A DNA stretch of 64,000 bases from Phyllobacterium myrsinacearum (GTDB lineage: Bacteria > Pseudomonadota > Alphaproteobacteria > Rhizobiales > Rhizobiaceae): contig NZ_PVBT01000003.1 of assembly GCF_002980555.1 (NCBI RefSeq), positions 558,001-622,000 on the forward strand, read 5' to 3'. Within the stretch, counting starts at the first letter, position 1. Each line of letters opens with the position of its first letter. Positions 43,953 to 53,003 of this stretch are shown here, piece after piece. The notes beneath the pieces were generated by a model. It was given only the letters and a program-made list of their open reading frames with translations, had not been told where the DNA came from and searched no databases. A program made the translations under genes and the position numbers.

Positions 43953-44999
43953 ATGAACAAGCTTATTTCCACCACTGCTCTGATTGCGATCTCCGTGATT
44001 GCCACGACAGTTGGCGCATCCGCTCGTGACCAGATTCAGGTCAGCGGTTCATCCACAGTGCTGCCATATGCCAAGATCGTCGCCGAAGCTTTTGGCGAAA
44101 CGTTCCCCAAGTTCAAGACCCCGGTTGTTGAATCCGGCGGTTCGGGTGCAGGCATCAAGGAATTCTGCAAGGGCGTTGGTGAAAACACGATCGATATCGC
44201 CAATTCCTCGCGTCCGATCAAGGACACCGAGTTGAAGTCCTGCGTTGACGCTGGCGTCAAAGACGTTGAAGAAATCCGCATCGGTTATGACGGCATCGTG
44301 TTCGCGACCGATATCAAGGGCCCCGACTGGGCGCTGGAGCCAAAGGACGTCTATACCGCTCTTGCTGCGCAGGTCGTTGTCGACGGCAAGCTGGTTGCCA
44401 ATCCGAACACCAAGTGGAACCAGGTTAACCCGAAGCTGCCCGATTGGGACATCGCTGCCTACATCCCTGGCGAAAAGCACGGCACACGTGAAGTTTTCGA
44501 AGAAAAGCTGATGACTGGCGGTTGCAAGGCCACCGGTGCAGCCGATGCGATCAAGGCTGCCGGTCTTGACGAAAAGGCAGCCGCTGCCGCCTGTATCGCC
44601 GTGCGCAAGGACGGCAAGGCTATCGACATCGATGGCGACTATCCGGAAACGCTGGCTCGTATCGATGCCAACAAGACCGGCGTTGGCGTCTTCGGTCTGG
44701 CCTTCTACGAAAACAATGCGGACAAGCTGAAGGTTGCAACCGTCAATGGCATCAAGCCAAGCACGGAAACCATTGCCACCGGCAAGTATCCGGTATCGCG
44801 TCCGCTGTTCTTCTACGTCAAGAAGGCGCATCTCGGCGTCATCCCCGGCCTGAAGGAATATGTCGACTTCTTCCTTGCTGACCAGATGGTCGGTCCGGAA
44901 AGCCCGCTGGTAGAATACGGCCTGGTTGCTGCGCCGGATGCAGAGCGTGAAGCTCAGCGCGCCGCATTCACCGCCGGCAAGACCATGGCTGGCAAGTAA
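43953..44999 (+). CDS. pstS: Phosphate-binding protein PstS
   Basis: Periplasmic high-affinity phosphate receptor of 348 residues. The signal peptide is MNKLISTTALIAISVIATTVGASA. The mature N-terminus QIQVSGSSTVLPYAKIVAEAF and the VESGGSGAGIKEFC segment form the phosphate-binding loops. ACAGGAGCTGCTCCT stands before the ATG. It is the first gene of pstSCAB-phoUB, under a Pho box, followed by an attenuating terminator before pstC that favours extra PstS synthesis. Confidence 0.95.
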   Translation: MNKLISTTALIAISVIATTVGASARDQIQVSGSSTVLPYAKIVAEAFGETFPKFKTPVVESGGSGAGIKEFCKGVGENTIDIANSSRPIKDTELKSCVDAGVKDVEEIRIGYDGIVFATDIKGPDWALEPKDVYTALAAQVVVDGKLVANPNTKWNQVNPKLPDWDIAAYIPGEKHGTREVFEEKLMTGGCKATGAADAIKAAGLDEKAAAAACIAVRKDGKAIDIDGDYPETLARIDANKTGVGVFGLAFYENNADKLKVATVNGIKPSTETIATGKYPVSRPLFFYVKKAHLGVIPGLKEYVDFFLADQMVGPESPLVEYGLVAAPDAEREAQRAAFTAGKTMAGK

Positions 45000-45006
45000 C
45001 TCCAAT

Positions 45007-45046
45007 AGCCGGCACGGGCAGGGTTCTGTCCGTGCCGGCTGTTTTT
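45007..45046 (+). terminator. Attenuator-type terminator between pstS and pstC
   Basis: An 11-bp stem AGCCGGCACGG/CCGTGCCGGCT with a 12-base loop and GTTTTT lies 8 bases after the pstS stop and about 45 bases before pstC. Partial termination would give excess pstS over the membrane components. Confidence 0.85.
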
Positions 45047-45089
45047 CGGGGCCTATGCTCTCGTTACAGGACGGATCGGGGAAGCGTTG

Positions 45090-46556
45090 ATGTCCAGCAT
45101 GTTGGTTATAGTAATTGTCGTTGCCATTGGTATCGTCGGGTTCTTTCTCGGACGCCAGCGTGCCGTCAGCAAAGATGACAGAAGTGTCAAAGCCCATTCC
45201 TTGCCGCATTATCACGGCTGGTGGGTTTTTCTGGTTTCGGTGCTGCCAGCAATCATCTTCATCATGGTGTGGGCCATCGGCTCGGGTTTTTATATCGAAC
45301 GCCAGGCCGTCAACAGCCTGCCGGTCCACAACAGCGAGAGCGTCATTGCCAGCCAGAGCCTCGAGCTTGGCATGGTCTCCGGCATTGCGCGCGGTCTCGA
45401 CAAGCTGACGGACCAGGAACGGGCAAACCTTCCAACCACCTTCTCCGAATTGCGGCCGCTGCTGTCGAGCAAGGGCGTGGCGCTTGCGACGGAAGGCCAG
45501 GACTTCATGATTCCCGTTGCCGTGCAATGGAACAAGAGCACGGCGCGCGCGCATAATATCGGTGCGGTGGTCGCCATTGTTCTTGCTCTCGCCGGTGCCG
45601 TCTTCGGCCTGTCGGGTGTCAATGTCCGCACACGGGCCCGCAACAATGTCGAGCGGATCATCCTGTGGGGCCTGCTCGCAGCCTCGACCATTGCCATCCT
45701 GACGACGGTCGGCATCGTCCTGTCGATGCTGTTCCAGACCATCACCTTCTTCCAGTCCGTAACGCCGTCGAGCTTCTTCTTCGGCACGGTATGGGATCCC
45801 CGCTTCTCCGCCGCCGGCGGCAATGGCGCGCAGGGCCAGTTCGGCCTCATCCCGCTGCTTGCCGGCACGCTCTATATCGCGCTGGTCGCCATGCTGTTTG
45901 CCGTGCCGGTCGGCCTGTTCGCCGCCATCTACATGGCCGAATATGCCAGCCGCAGCGTGCGGTCGGTGGTCAAGCCGCTGCTTGAAGTGCTGGCGGGCAT
46001 CCCGACGATCGTCTACGGCTTCTTTGCCCTTGTCACCGTCGGGCCGTTCCTGCGCGACCTCAGTGCAGCTATCTCGGGCGGTTATCCCTTCATCATGGCG
46101 CAGAGCGTGCTCACAGCCGGTATCGTCATGGGCGTCATGCTGATCCCGTTCGTCTCGTCCCTGTCCGACGATATCATCACGGCCGTGCCGCGCTCGCTGC
46201 GCGACGGCTCGCTCGGCCTCGGTTCGACCAAATCGGAAACCGTGCGCCGCGTGGTGCTGCCCGCCGCCCTGCCGGGTATTGTCGGTGCGCTGCTGCTCAC
46301 CGCATCGCGCGCCATCGGCGAAACCATGATCGTGGTTCTGGCGGCCGGTGTTGCGGCGAACCTCAACATCAATCCGTTCGACGCCATGACGACCATCACC
46401 GTGAAGATCGTCAATCAGCTGACCGGCGATCTTGAATTCAATTCACCGCAGACGCTGGTGGCATTCGCCCTTGGCCTCACCCTTTTCTTCATCACGCTGG
46501 CGATGAACATTTTCGCGCTTTACATCGTGCGTAAGTACCGGGAGCAGTACGAATGA
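45090..46556 (+). CDS. pstC: Phosphate ABC transporter permease PstC
   Basis: Inner-membrane subunit of the Pst phosphate importer, 488 residues and clearly longer than the about 320-residue E. coli PstC. The extra N-terminal part has membrane segments at about residues 1-20 and 45-65 and a large periplasmic domain before the core. The core has EVLAGIPTIVYGFFAL and the EAA-type loop GSLGLGSTKSETVRRVVLPAALPGI. ATG 45090 follows GGGGAAGCG. It overlaps pstA (ATGA). Confidence 0.93.
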   Translation: MSSMLVIVIVVAIGIVGFFLGRQRAVSKDDRSVKAHSLPHYHGWWVFLVSVLPAIIFIMVWAIGSGFYIERQAVNSLPVHNSESVIASQSLELGMVSGIARGLDKLTDQERANLPTTFSELRPLLSSKGVALATEGQDFMIPVAVQWNKSTARAHNIGAVVAIVLALAGAVFGLSGVNVRTRARNNVERIILWGLLAASTIAILTTVGIVLSMLFQTITFFQSVTPSSFFFGTVWDPRFSAAGGNGAQGQFGLIPLLAGTLYIALVAMLFAVPVGLFAAIYMAEYASRSVRSVVKPLLEVLAGIPTIVYGFFALVTVGPFLRDLSAAISGGYPFIMAQSVLTAGIVMGVMLIPFVSSLSDDIITAVPRSLRDGSLGLGSTKSETVRRVVLPAALPGIVGALLLTASRAIGETMIVVLAAGVAANLNINPFDAMTTITVKIVNQLTGDLEFNSPQTLVAFALGLTLFFITLAMNIFALYIVRKYREQYE

Positions 46557-47872
46557 CCGACACAACACTCAATCCTGCTGCAGTTGCTCCGGCAAAGGTC
46601 GTTCGGCGCGACATCGGTCTGAAGCGCCGCTATGCGGCCGAGCGCCGGTTCAAGATTTACGGCATCACCGCGATTGCCATCGGCCTGTTCTTCCTGGTTG
46701 CGCTGCTCTATTCGGTGATATCCAACGGCTACACGGCATTCTGGCAGACGGAAGTGAGCCTTTCGGTCAAGCTCGACGAGAAGGTGATCGATCCCACGAA
46801 CAAGCGCGCGACCGATCCGACCGTTCTGCTCACCGCGAACTATCCGATCCTGGTGCGCAATGCCCTTGCCGAAAAGCTGGGCGTCAGCCTTGACGACAAG
46901 CCGGCGATCCGCGAACTGAGCAAGCTTGTCTCCGACGGCTCGCGCAGCCAGCTGCGTGAACTGGTTGCGGGAAACCCGGCATTGATCGGCACGACGCAGA
47001 CCCTCTGGGTGCTGACCGGCGGCGACATCGACTCTGCCTTCAAGGGGCAGATCGACCTGAGTGTCGATCAGGCCAACCGCAAGGTGTCGGACCGTCAGGT
47101 TGCCTGGATGAACACGCTGGCCAAGGAAGGCGCCATGGCACAGCGCTTCAACAGCGGCCTGTTCACCTTCGGCGCATCGAGCCGTCCGGAAACGTCGGGC
47201 CTTGGCGTTGCGCTCATCGGCTCGCTCTACATGATGCTGATTGTGCTCTGCCTGTCCCTGCCCATCGGCGTGGCCGCATCGATCTATCTGGAAGAATACG
47301 CCAAGAAGAGCCGCCTGACCGATATCATCGAGGTCAACATCAACAATCTGGCCGCGGTGCCGTCCATCGTCTTCGGTCTGCTCGGACTGGCCGTGTTCAT
47401 CAATTTCTTCGGCCTGCCGCGCTCCGCATCGCTGGTCGGCGGCCTGGTCCTCACGCTGATGACACTGCCGACGATCATCATCGCCACCCGCGCGGCCCTG
47501 CGCGCCGTGCCGCCGTCGATCCGCTCGGCGGCGCTGGGCATCGGCGCCTCGAAGACGCAGATGGTGTTTCACCATGTGCTGCCGCTGGCCGCGCCCGGCA
47601 TCCTGACCGGCACGATCATCGGCCTTGCCCATGCGCTGGGCGAGACCGCACCGCTGCTGCTGATCGGCATGGTCGCTTTCGTCGCCAATTATCCGGTCAC
47701 GCCGCTTGATCCGTCCACAGCGCTACCGGTGCAGATCTACATGTGGGCGAATGAAGCGGAGCGGGCCTTTGTCGAGCGCACGTCAGGCGCTATCATCGTG
47801 CTGCTTCTGTTTCTTGCAGTCATGAACATCGGAGCCATCATTCTGCGTCGCCGCTTCGAGCGGCGCTGGTAG
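46553..47872 (+). CDS. pstA: Phosphate ABC transporter permease PstA
   Basis: Second inner-membrane subunit, 439 residues. The N-terminal region carries one membrane segment ([22 protein letters not shown]) and a large soluble periplasmic domain (about residues 60-205), followed by the permease core with [20 protein letters not shown] and [24 protein letters not shown]. It is longer than the E. coli protein (about 296), as is PstC. The start codon overlaps the pstC stop. Confidence 0.93.
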   Translation: MTDTTLNPAAVAPAKVVRRDIGLKRRYAAERRFKIYGITAIAIGLFFLVALLYSVISNGYTAFWQTEVSLSVKLDEKVIDPTNKRATDPTVLLTANYPILVRNALAEKLGVSLDDKPAIRELSKLVSDGSRSQLRELVAGNPALIGTTQTLWVLTGGDIDSAFKGQIDLSVDQANRKVSDRQVAWMNTLAKEGAMAQRFNSGLFTFGASSRPETSGLGVALIGSLYMMLIVLCLSLPIGVAASIYLEEYAKKSRLTDIIEVNINNLAAVPSIVFGLLGLAVFINFFGLPRSASLVGGLVLTLMTLPTIIIATRAALRAVPPSIRSAALGIGASKTQMVFHHVLPLAAPGILTGTIIGLAHALGETAPLLLIGMVAFVANYPVTPLDPSTALPVQIYMWANEAERAFVERTSGAIIVLLLFLAVMNIGAIILRRRFERRW

Positions 47873-47889
47873 GTAAACGGGAGCGAATT

Positions 47890-48711
47890 ATGAATCTCAT
47901 GACAGAACGATCTCTCGAAAAAGCGGTAAACGACAAAATGAGTGCACAGGTCAATACGATCAAAATGCAGGGCAAGGATGTCACCGTTCACTATGGTGAA
48001 AAGCAGGCCCTGTTCGGTGTCAGCCTCGACGTGCCGGAAAAGATGGTGACGGCGCTGATCGGCCCGTCCGGTTGCGGCAAGTCCACCTTCCTGCGCTCGC
48101 TCAACCGCATGAACGATACGATCGAAGGCTGCAAGATCGGCGGCAAGATCACGCTCGACGACGAGGATATCTACAATCCGAAGATCGACGTGGTCGAGCT
48201 GCGCGCCCGCGTCGGCATGGTTTTCCAGAAGCCCAATCCGTTCCCGAAGTCCATTTTCGAGAACGTCGCCTATGGCCCGCGCATCCATGGCCTCGCCAAG
48301 AACCGGCATGAGCTGGAGGAAATCGTCGAGAAGAGCCTGCGCCGCGCCAGCCTGTTCGACGAGGTCAAGGACCGCCTGCACGAAGCCGGCACCGGTCTTT
48401 CCGGCGGCCAGCAGCAGCGCCTGTGCATCGCCCGCGCCATTGCCGTCAGTCCGGAAGTCATCCTGATGGACGAACCCTGCTCGGCGCTCGATCCGATCGC
48501 CACGGCAAAGGTCGAGGAACTGATCGACGAACTGCGCCAGAACTACACCATCGTCATCGTTACCCATTCGATGCAGCAGGCGGCCCGCGTTTCGCAGCGC
48601 ACTGCCATGTTCCATCTCGGAAACCTCGTCGAGGTGGGCGATACGGAAATGATGTTCACCAATCCGACGGAAAAGCGCACGCAGGACTACATCACCGGAC
48701 GCTTCGGCTAA
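47890..48711 (+). CDS. pstB: Phosphate ABC transporter ATP-binding protein PstB
   Basis: Cytoplasmic ATPase of the Pst importer, 273 residues. Walker [20 protein letters not shown] and the signature [16 protein letters not shown] are followed by Walker [16 protein letters not shown], diagnostic of PstB (cysteine after DEP). An ATG at 47938 (MSAQVN) is a possible alternative, but the ACGGGAGCGAATT context favours 47890. It is co-transcribed with pstSCA and phoU. Confidence 0.96.
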   Translation: MNLMTERSLEKAVNDKMSAQVNTIKMQGKDVTVHYGEKQALFGVSLDVPEKMVTALIGPSGCGKSTFLRSLNRMNDTIEGCKIGGKITLDDEDIYNPKIDVVELRARVGMVFQKPNPFPKSIFENVAYGPRIHGLAKNRHELEEIVEKSLRRASLFDEVKDRLHEAGTGLSGGQQQRLCIARAIAVSPEVILMDEPCSALDPIATAKVEELIDELRQNYTIVIVTHSMQQAARVSQRTAMFHLGNLVEVGDTEMMFTNPTEKRTQDYITGRFG

Positions 48712-48734
48712 TCACGGGAAACAGGGATAAGAAT

Positions 48735-49460
48735 ATGACCGAGTCGCAGCATACCGTCCGTTCCTATGACGACGAACTGAAGTTCCTGACGCACAAGATC
48801 GCCGAAATGGGCGGCCATGCCGAACGCATGGTCGAACAGGCCGTCACCGCCATGGTGAACTCCGACAACGCGCTGGCCCAGCGCGTCATTTCGGACGATC
48901 TCATCCTCGATGCCGGACAGCGCGAGATCGATGAGAAGGCCATCACCATCATCGGCAAGCGCCAGCCCATGGCGATCGATCTGCGTGAAATCATCGGCGC
49001 CATCCGCATTTCCTCCGACCTCGAACGGGTCGGCGACCTTGGCAAAAACATTGCCAAGCGCGTTGTCGCCGTCACCGATACGCGCCAGACGCTGTCGGTC
49101 TATCGCGGTCTGCAGACCATCGCGGAACTCGCCCTGACGCAGCTCAAGGACGTGCTCGATGCCTATGCGACGCGCTCCGTGCAGCAGGTCAACATCGTGC
49201 GCGAGCGCGATGACGAAATCGATGCGCTTTATACCTCGCTGTTCCGCGAACTCCTGACCTACATGATGGAAGATCCGCGCAACATTTCCGCCTGCACGCA
49301 CCTTCTCTTCTGCGCCAAGAACATCGAGCGCATCGGAGACCATGCGACGAACATTGCTGAAACGGTCTACTACATCGTGACGGGTGCCCAGCTTCCGGCC
49401 GAACGGCCCAAGGAAGACCAGACCCACAGCATCATCGTCGATGAAGCCAGACAGCCTTAA
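48735..49460 (+). CDS. phoU: Phosphate signalling protein PhoU
   Basis: A 241-residue, all-helical cytoplasmic protein with two PhoU repeats. Conserved helices include HAERMVEQAVTAMV, RISSDLERVGDLGKNIAKR and the second repeat FCAKNIERIGDHATNIAETV. It links Pst transport to the PhoR-PhoB pathway by restraining the kinase when phosphate is high. ATG 48735 lies 20 bases after pstB. It is between pstB and phoB, the usual place. Confidence 0.96.
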   Translation: MTESQHTVRSYDDELKFLTHKIAEMGGHAERMVEQAVTAMVNSDNALAQRVISDDLILDAGQREIDEKAITIIGKRQPMAIDLREIIGAIRISSDLERVGDLGKNIAKRVVAVTDTRQTLSVYRGLQTIAELALTQLKDVLDAYATRSVQQVNIVRERDDEIDALYTSLFRELLTYMMEDPRNISACTHLLFCAKNIERIGDHATNIAETVYYIVTGAQLPAERPKEDQTHSIIVDEARQP

Positions 49461-49480
49461 ACAGAATCAGGATCCCAGCA

Positions 49481-50167
49481 ATGGCGATAGCTCCCAAAAT
49501 CACTGTTGTCGAAGACGAGGAAGCGCTCAGCGTCCTTCTCCGGTACAATCTTGAAGCCGAAGGCTATGTCGTCGAGACAATCGCACGCGGTGACGAGGCC
49601 GAAATTGCGCTGCGTGAAAAAGTACCGGATCTGCTCATTCTCGACTGGATGCTGCCGGGCCTTTCCGGCATTGAACTCTGCCGCCGCCTGCGGGCGCGGC
49701 GCGAGACCGAAATCCTGCCGATCATCATGCTGACGGCGCGCGGCGAAGAGAGCGAGCGGGTGCGCGGCCTTGCCACCGGCGCCGATGACTACATGGTCAA
49801 GCCGTTCTCCACCCCGGAACTGCTTGCCCGCATCAAGGCCATGCTGCGCCGGGTCAATCCAAGCCTGCTGTCGCATGTGCTCAGCTTCGGCGACCTGAAG
49901 CTCGACCGCGAGCAGCACCGCGTGTTCCGCAAGGAGCGCGAGTTGAAGCTCGGGCCGACCGAGTTCCGCCTGCTGGAATTCCTGATGCAGTCCCCCGGCC
50001 GGGTGTTCTCGCGCGGCCAGCTCCTCGACAATGTCTGGGGCGCCGACATCTATGTGGACGACCGCACCGTCGACGTGCATGTGGGGCGGCTGCGCAAGGC
50101 CATCAATATCGGCCGCTCGATCGATCCGATCCGCACCGTGCGCGGTGCGGGGTATTCGTTCGGGTAA
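49481..50167 (+). CDS. phoB: Phosphate regulon response regulator PhoB
   Basis: A 228-residue OmpR/PhoB-type regulator. The receiver has acidic EDEE near residue 11, the phosphoacceptor in LLILDWMLPG (Asp55), Thr85 in MLTARG and Lys107 in YMVKPF. The winged-helix domain (about 130-225) has LGPTEFRLLEFLMQSPGRVFSRGQLLDNVWG and VDVHVGRLRKAI. It activates genes with Pho boxes, including this operon. phoR is not in the operon or the window. Confidence 0.96.
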   Translation: MAIAPKITVVEDEEALSVLLRYNLEAEGYVVETIARGDEAEIALREKVPDLLILDWMLPGLSGIELCRRLRARRETEILPIIMLTARGEESERVRGLATGADDYMVKPFSTPELLARIKAMLRRVNPSLLSHVLSFGDLKLDREQHRVFRKERELKLGPTEFRLLEFLMQSPGRVFSRGQLLDNVWGADIYVDDRTVDVHVGRLRKAINIGRSIDPIRTVRGAGYSFG

Positions 50168-51358
50168 TCAGTGCCGGCGCGAGAGTTCGCGCGTCGCCCC
50201 CTCGATGCCCGCCAGGGTCATGGGATACATGCGATGCGCGAAAATCTTGCGGATCATCGCCGTCGAGGCGGTGTAGTCCCAGTACTGTTCCTTTGACGGA
50301 TTAAGCCAGGCGGCGTTCTTCCAGTGGTCGAGCACCCGGCCAAGCCAGACTGCGCCTGCCTCCGCGTTCCAGTGTTCGACCGATCCACCGGCGTGGGAAA
50401 CCTCGTAGGGCGCCATGGCGGCATCGCCGACGAAGATGACCTTGTAGTCCGCTCCGTATTTATGGATGAGGTCGAGTGTCGGTATTGTCTCCGCATGGCG
50501 GCGGCGGTTGTCCTTCCACACCCCCTCATAGAGGCAATTGTGGAAGTAGAAATATTCCATGTGCTTGAATTCCGAGCGCACGGCAGAGAACAGTTCCTCG
50601 GCGATCCGGATGTGCTCGTCCATGGAGCCGCCGACATCGAAGAACATCAGCAGCTTGACGTGATTGCGCCGTTCGGGCCGGGTCTGCACATCGAGATAGC
50701 CGTGTTCGGCGGTTGACCTGATGGTGCCCGACAGGTCGAGCTCGTCATCGGCGCCTTCGCGCACCCAGCGGCGCAGCCGTTTGAGCGCAACCTTGATGTT
50801 GCGGGTGCCCAGCTCGACACTGTCGTCAAAATTCCTGAACTCGCGCTTGTCCCACACCTTGACCGCACGGCGGTTGCGGCTTTCGTCCTGGCCGATGCGC
50901 ACGCCTTCCGGATTATAGCCATAGGCGCCGAAGGGCGAGGTTCCGGCGGTGCCGATCCATTTCGATCCGCCCTGATGCCGGCCCTTCTGCTCCTCAAGCC
51001 GCTGGCGCAGGGTTTCCATCAGTTTTTCAAAACCGCCCAGCGCTTCAATCAGTTTCTTTTCCTCGTCGGTGAGGTGTTTTTCGGCGAGCCGCCGCAACCA
51101 TTCTTCGGGCAGATTGGCAACGTCGATACCATTGTCGCCGCCCGGCAGTTCCAGCCCCTTGAACACATGGCCGAAGACCCGGTCGAAGCGGTCCATGTGG
51201 CGCTCGTCCTTCACCAGGGTTGAGCGGGCGAGATAATAGAACCCCTCGACATCATAGGTTACCAGCCCTGCGTCCAACCCTTCAAGCAGCGTCAGATATT
51301 CCCGCAGCGATACGGGAATCTTGGCCGCCTTGAGTTCGAGGAAGAAGGGAAGGAACAT
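50168..51358 (-). CDS. VWA-domain protein (CoxE-like), partner of MoxR ATPase
   Basis: A 396-residue protein with a C-terminal von Willebrand A-type domain: LLMFFDVGGSMDEH holds the MIDAS DxGxS sequence. The N-terminal half is rich in charged helices (PVSLREYLTLLEGLDAGL..., HLTDEEKKLIEALGGFEKLMETL). It is co-oriented with the MoxR-family ATPase just upstream, a chaperone-like pair that remodels or inserts metal into target proteins. Its stop codon immediately follows the phoB stop with no gap or terminator. Confidence 0.88.
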   Translation of the reverse strand: MFLPFFLELKAAKIPVSLREYLTLLEGLDAGLVTYDVEGFYYLARSTLVKDERHMDRFDRVFGHVFKGLELPGGDNGIDVANLPEEWLRRLAEKHLTDEEKKLIEALGGFEKLMETLRQRLEEQKGRHQGGSKWIGTAGTSPFGAYGYNPEGVRIGQDESRNRRAVKVWDKREFRNFDDSVELGTRNIKVALKRLRRWVREGADDELDLSGTIRSTAEHGYLDVQTRPERRNHVKLLMFFDVGGSMDEHIRIAEELFSAVRSEFKHMEYFYFHNCLYEGVWKDNRRRHAETIPTLDLIHKYGADYKVIFVGDAAMAPYEVSHAGGSVEHWNAEAGAVWLGRVLDHWKNAAWLNPSKEQYWDYTASTAMIRKIFAHRMYPMTLAGIEGATRELSRRH

Positions 51359-51413
51359 GGCTAGACCCTTTATTGCATGCGATGAACGATGCCGGTTCTC
51401 TTGATGGAGAGGG

Positions 51414-52253
51414 TCATCCCTGCCTCCTCGCCATGAAGGCCAGCCGCTCGAACAGATGCACGTCCTGCTCGTTCTTCAGCAGGGCGCCATGCAGTTTCGG
51501 CAAGGCATTCTTCGGGTCAGCGCGCAAGTCTTCCGGCGCGATATCGTCGGCAACCAGCAGGCGGATCCAGTCCAGCGCTTCGGAGGTCGACGGCTTCTTC
51601 TTCAGGCCAGGCACATCGCGGATTTCATAGAACTGGGTAAGCGCGGCGCGCACGAGGTTCTGCTTGATGCCGGGATAATGCACCGCGACGATTTTCGTCA
51701 GCGTGTCGACATCGGGAAAGCGGATATAGTGGAAGAAACAGCGGCGCAGAAACGCATCGGGCAGCTCCTTTTCATTGTTGGAGGTGATGATGACGATCGG
51801 CCGGTGCACGGCGCGGATCGTCTCGCCTGTTTCGTAGACGTGAAATTCGTTGCGGTCGAGCTCCTGCAGGAGATCGTTGGGGAATTCGATATCCGCCTTG
51901 TCGATCTCGTCGATCAGCAGCACGACTTTGCGGTCCGTCGTGAAGGCATGCCACAGCTTGCCGGGCTTGATGTAGTTGGCGATGTCGTTGAATTTCGCAT
52001 CGCCGAGCTGCGAATCGCGCAGGCGGCTGACGGCATCATATTCGTAGAGGCCCTGCTGCGCCTTGGTGGTGGATTTGACGTTCCATTCGACCAGTTCCAG
52101 ATCGAGCGCCGCCGCAATCTGCCGCGCAAGCTCGGTCTTGCCGGTGCCGGGCTCGCCCTTGACCAGCAGCGGCCGTTCAAGCGCAATCGCCGCATTGACC
52201 GCCACCATCAGATCCTTGTCGGCCACATAGGCCGCTGTACCTTCAAACCGCAT
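51414..52253 (-). CDS. MoxR-family AAA+ ATPase
   Basis: A 279-residue AAA+ protein. Walker A is GEPGTGKT (residues 33-40), Walker B VVLLIDEIDKAD (about 110-121), and sensor 1 is IITSNNEKELPDAFLRRC. This is the MoxR/AAA_5 clade that works with VWA-domain proteins. It is the first gene of the MoxR-VWA operon, with a 55-base gap to the VWA gene. Targets are unknown. Confidence 0.9.
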   Translation of the reverse strand: MRFEGTAAYVADKDLMVAVNAAIALERPLLVKGEPGTGKTELARQIAAALDLELVEWNVKSTTKAQQGLYEYDAVSRLRDSQLGDAKFNDIANYIKPGKLWHAFTTDRKVVLLIDEIDKADIEFPNDLLQELDRNEFHVYETGETIRAVHRPIVIITSNNEKELPDAFLRRCFFHYIRFPDVDTLTKIVAVHYPGIKQNLVRAALTQFYEIRDVPGLKKKPSTSEALDWIRLLVADDIAPEDLRADPKNALPKLHGALLKNEQDVHLFERLAFMARRQG

Positions 52254-52792
52254 CGCATTCCCTTTCGTGATCGTGGAAGATTAGGGGGCGTGCGGGAGGA
52301 GGGCAAGAGGCGCCGGGGATGGGGGAATACGGTTTCCCCGTTGCCACGCCCGCTTTTGCGTCTGGCTGTTGAGAGAGGAGAATGACGGGCGGTCCTTGGA
52401 ACGCGGGTCTTGGGGTAGTCTGTATGCGATGCTTGCGATCCAAGGACCACCCGCCCCGGCGTTTTTTGAGGTTTTTGCCCGATGTTTCACCACCGAGCCA
52501 AACCTCCCCGGCCGCACGAGGTTTTCCTCCCTGCATGGCCGAAGCGCCGATCCTTTCCCGACTTTCGAAGGTTTCCGGAAGCATTCCCGCCGGAAAGGAC
52601 AGGAATGAGAATAAGCGAGGATGGGAGAACGTGGATAAGTTTCACCCCAATTATTTTTCACCCCCCTCTGGGCTGCCGCCTAGAGCGGGTGACCCAAGCA
52701 TCCACAATCATTATGCGACAAAGATTGTGCGGGGAGGGAAAATCGGTTGCCGCGCACTGGTGCAATGCCGGCATCCGTCCTATATTCAGATC
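52254..52792. other. Long intergenic region before 6S RNA, with a stem-loop and a RIME fragment
   Basis: The 539 bases have no credible gene. They contain a 10-bp perfect inverted repeat GGTCCTTGGA (52391-52400) / TCCAAGGACC (52439-52448). A block at 52660-52680 (ACCCCCCTCTGGGCTGCCGCC) matches in inverted form the RIME-like flank at 11825-11846. TATATT at 52781-52786 is a plausible -10 element for the 6S RNA. Short frames in all directions look like chance. Confidence 0.5.
52660..52680. repeat. Fragment of RIME-like repeat
   Basis: The 21 bases match, in inverted orientation and with one substitution, the flank of the RIME-like palindrome at 11825-11846. The strong palindromic core seen between gap and pgk is missing here. 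Confidence 0.55.
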
Positions 52793-52945
52793 GGCGCTCT
52801 GCGCTTCTCGACAGGAGAGACATATTCCCCGGGGCCTTAATGATCCCTTAGGGAGCTGTCCCTGAGGAGGCCCGTGGGCTTCTTCACACGGCACCCACCT
52901 ACTTTGTAGGTTCCCGGGATCGACTTCTCCATCGGTTGTGTGGAC
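52793..52945 (+). ncRNA. ssrS: 6S RNA (SsrS)
   Basis: About 150 bases with the 6S arrangement. A terminal stem is formed by GGAGA near 52815 and TCTCC near 52925, and CCCCGGGGCC near 52829 faces TTCCCGGGATCG near 52911. Between them lies a large interrupted stem with CCTTAATGATCCCTTAGGG and the CCTACTTTGTAGG hairpin. It lies directly upstream of 5-formyltetrahydrofolate cyclo-ligase, the conserved 6S location. A TATATT -10 ends 7 bases before the proposed start. 6S binds the sigma-70 holoenzyme by mimicking an open promoter. The ends are approximate. Confidence 0.82.
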
Positions 52946-53003
52946 GCCACTTTTGTTTCATCCCGAGCCGGTTCGCGTGCCGGCGCCTCATGAAATCAAG
53001 CCC

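Noticed and set aside
52281-52865. Overlapping short frames in the region before 6S RNA
   Set aside because: Several frames in both directions of similar length, with no ribosome-binding site or domain.
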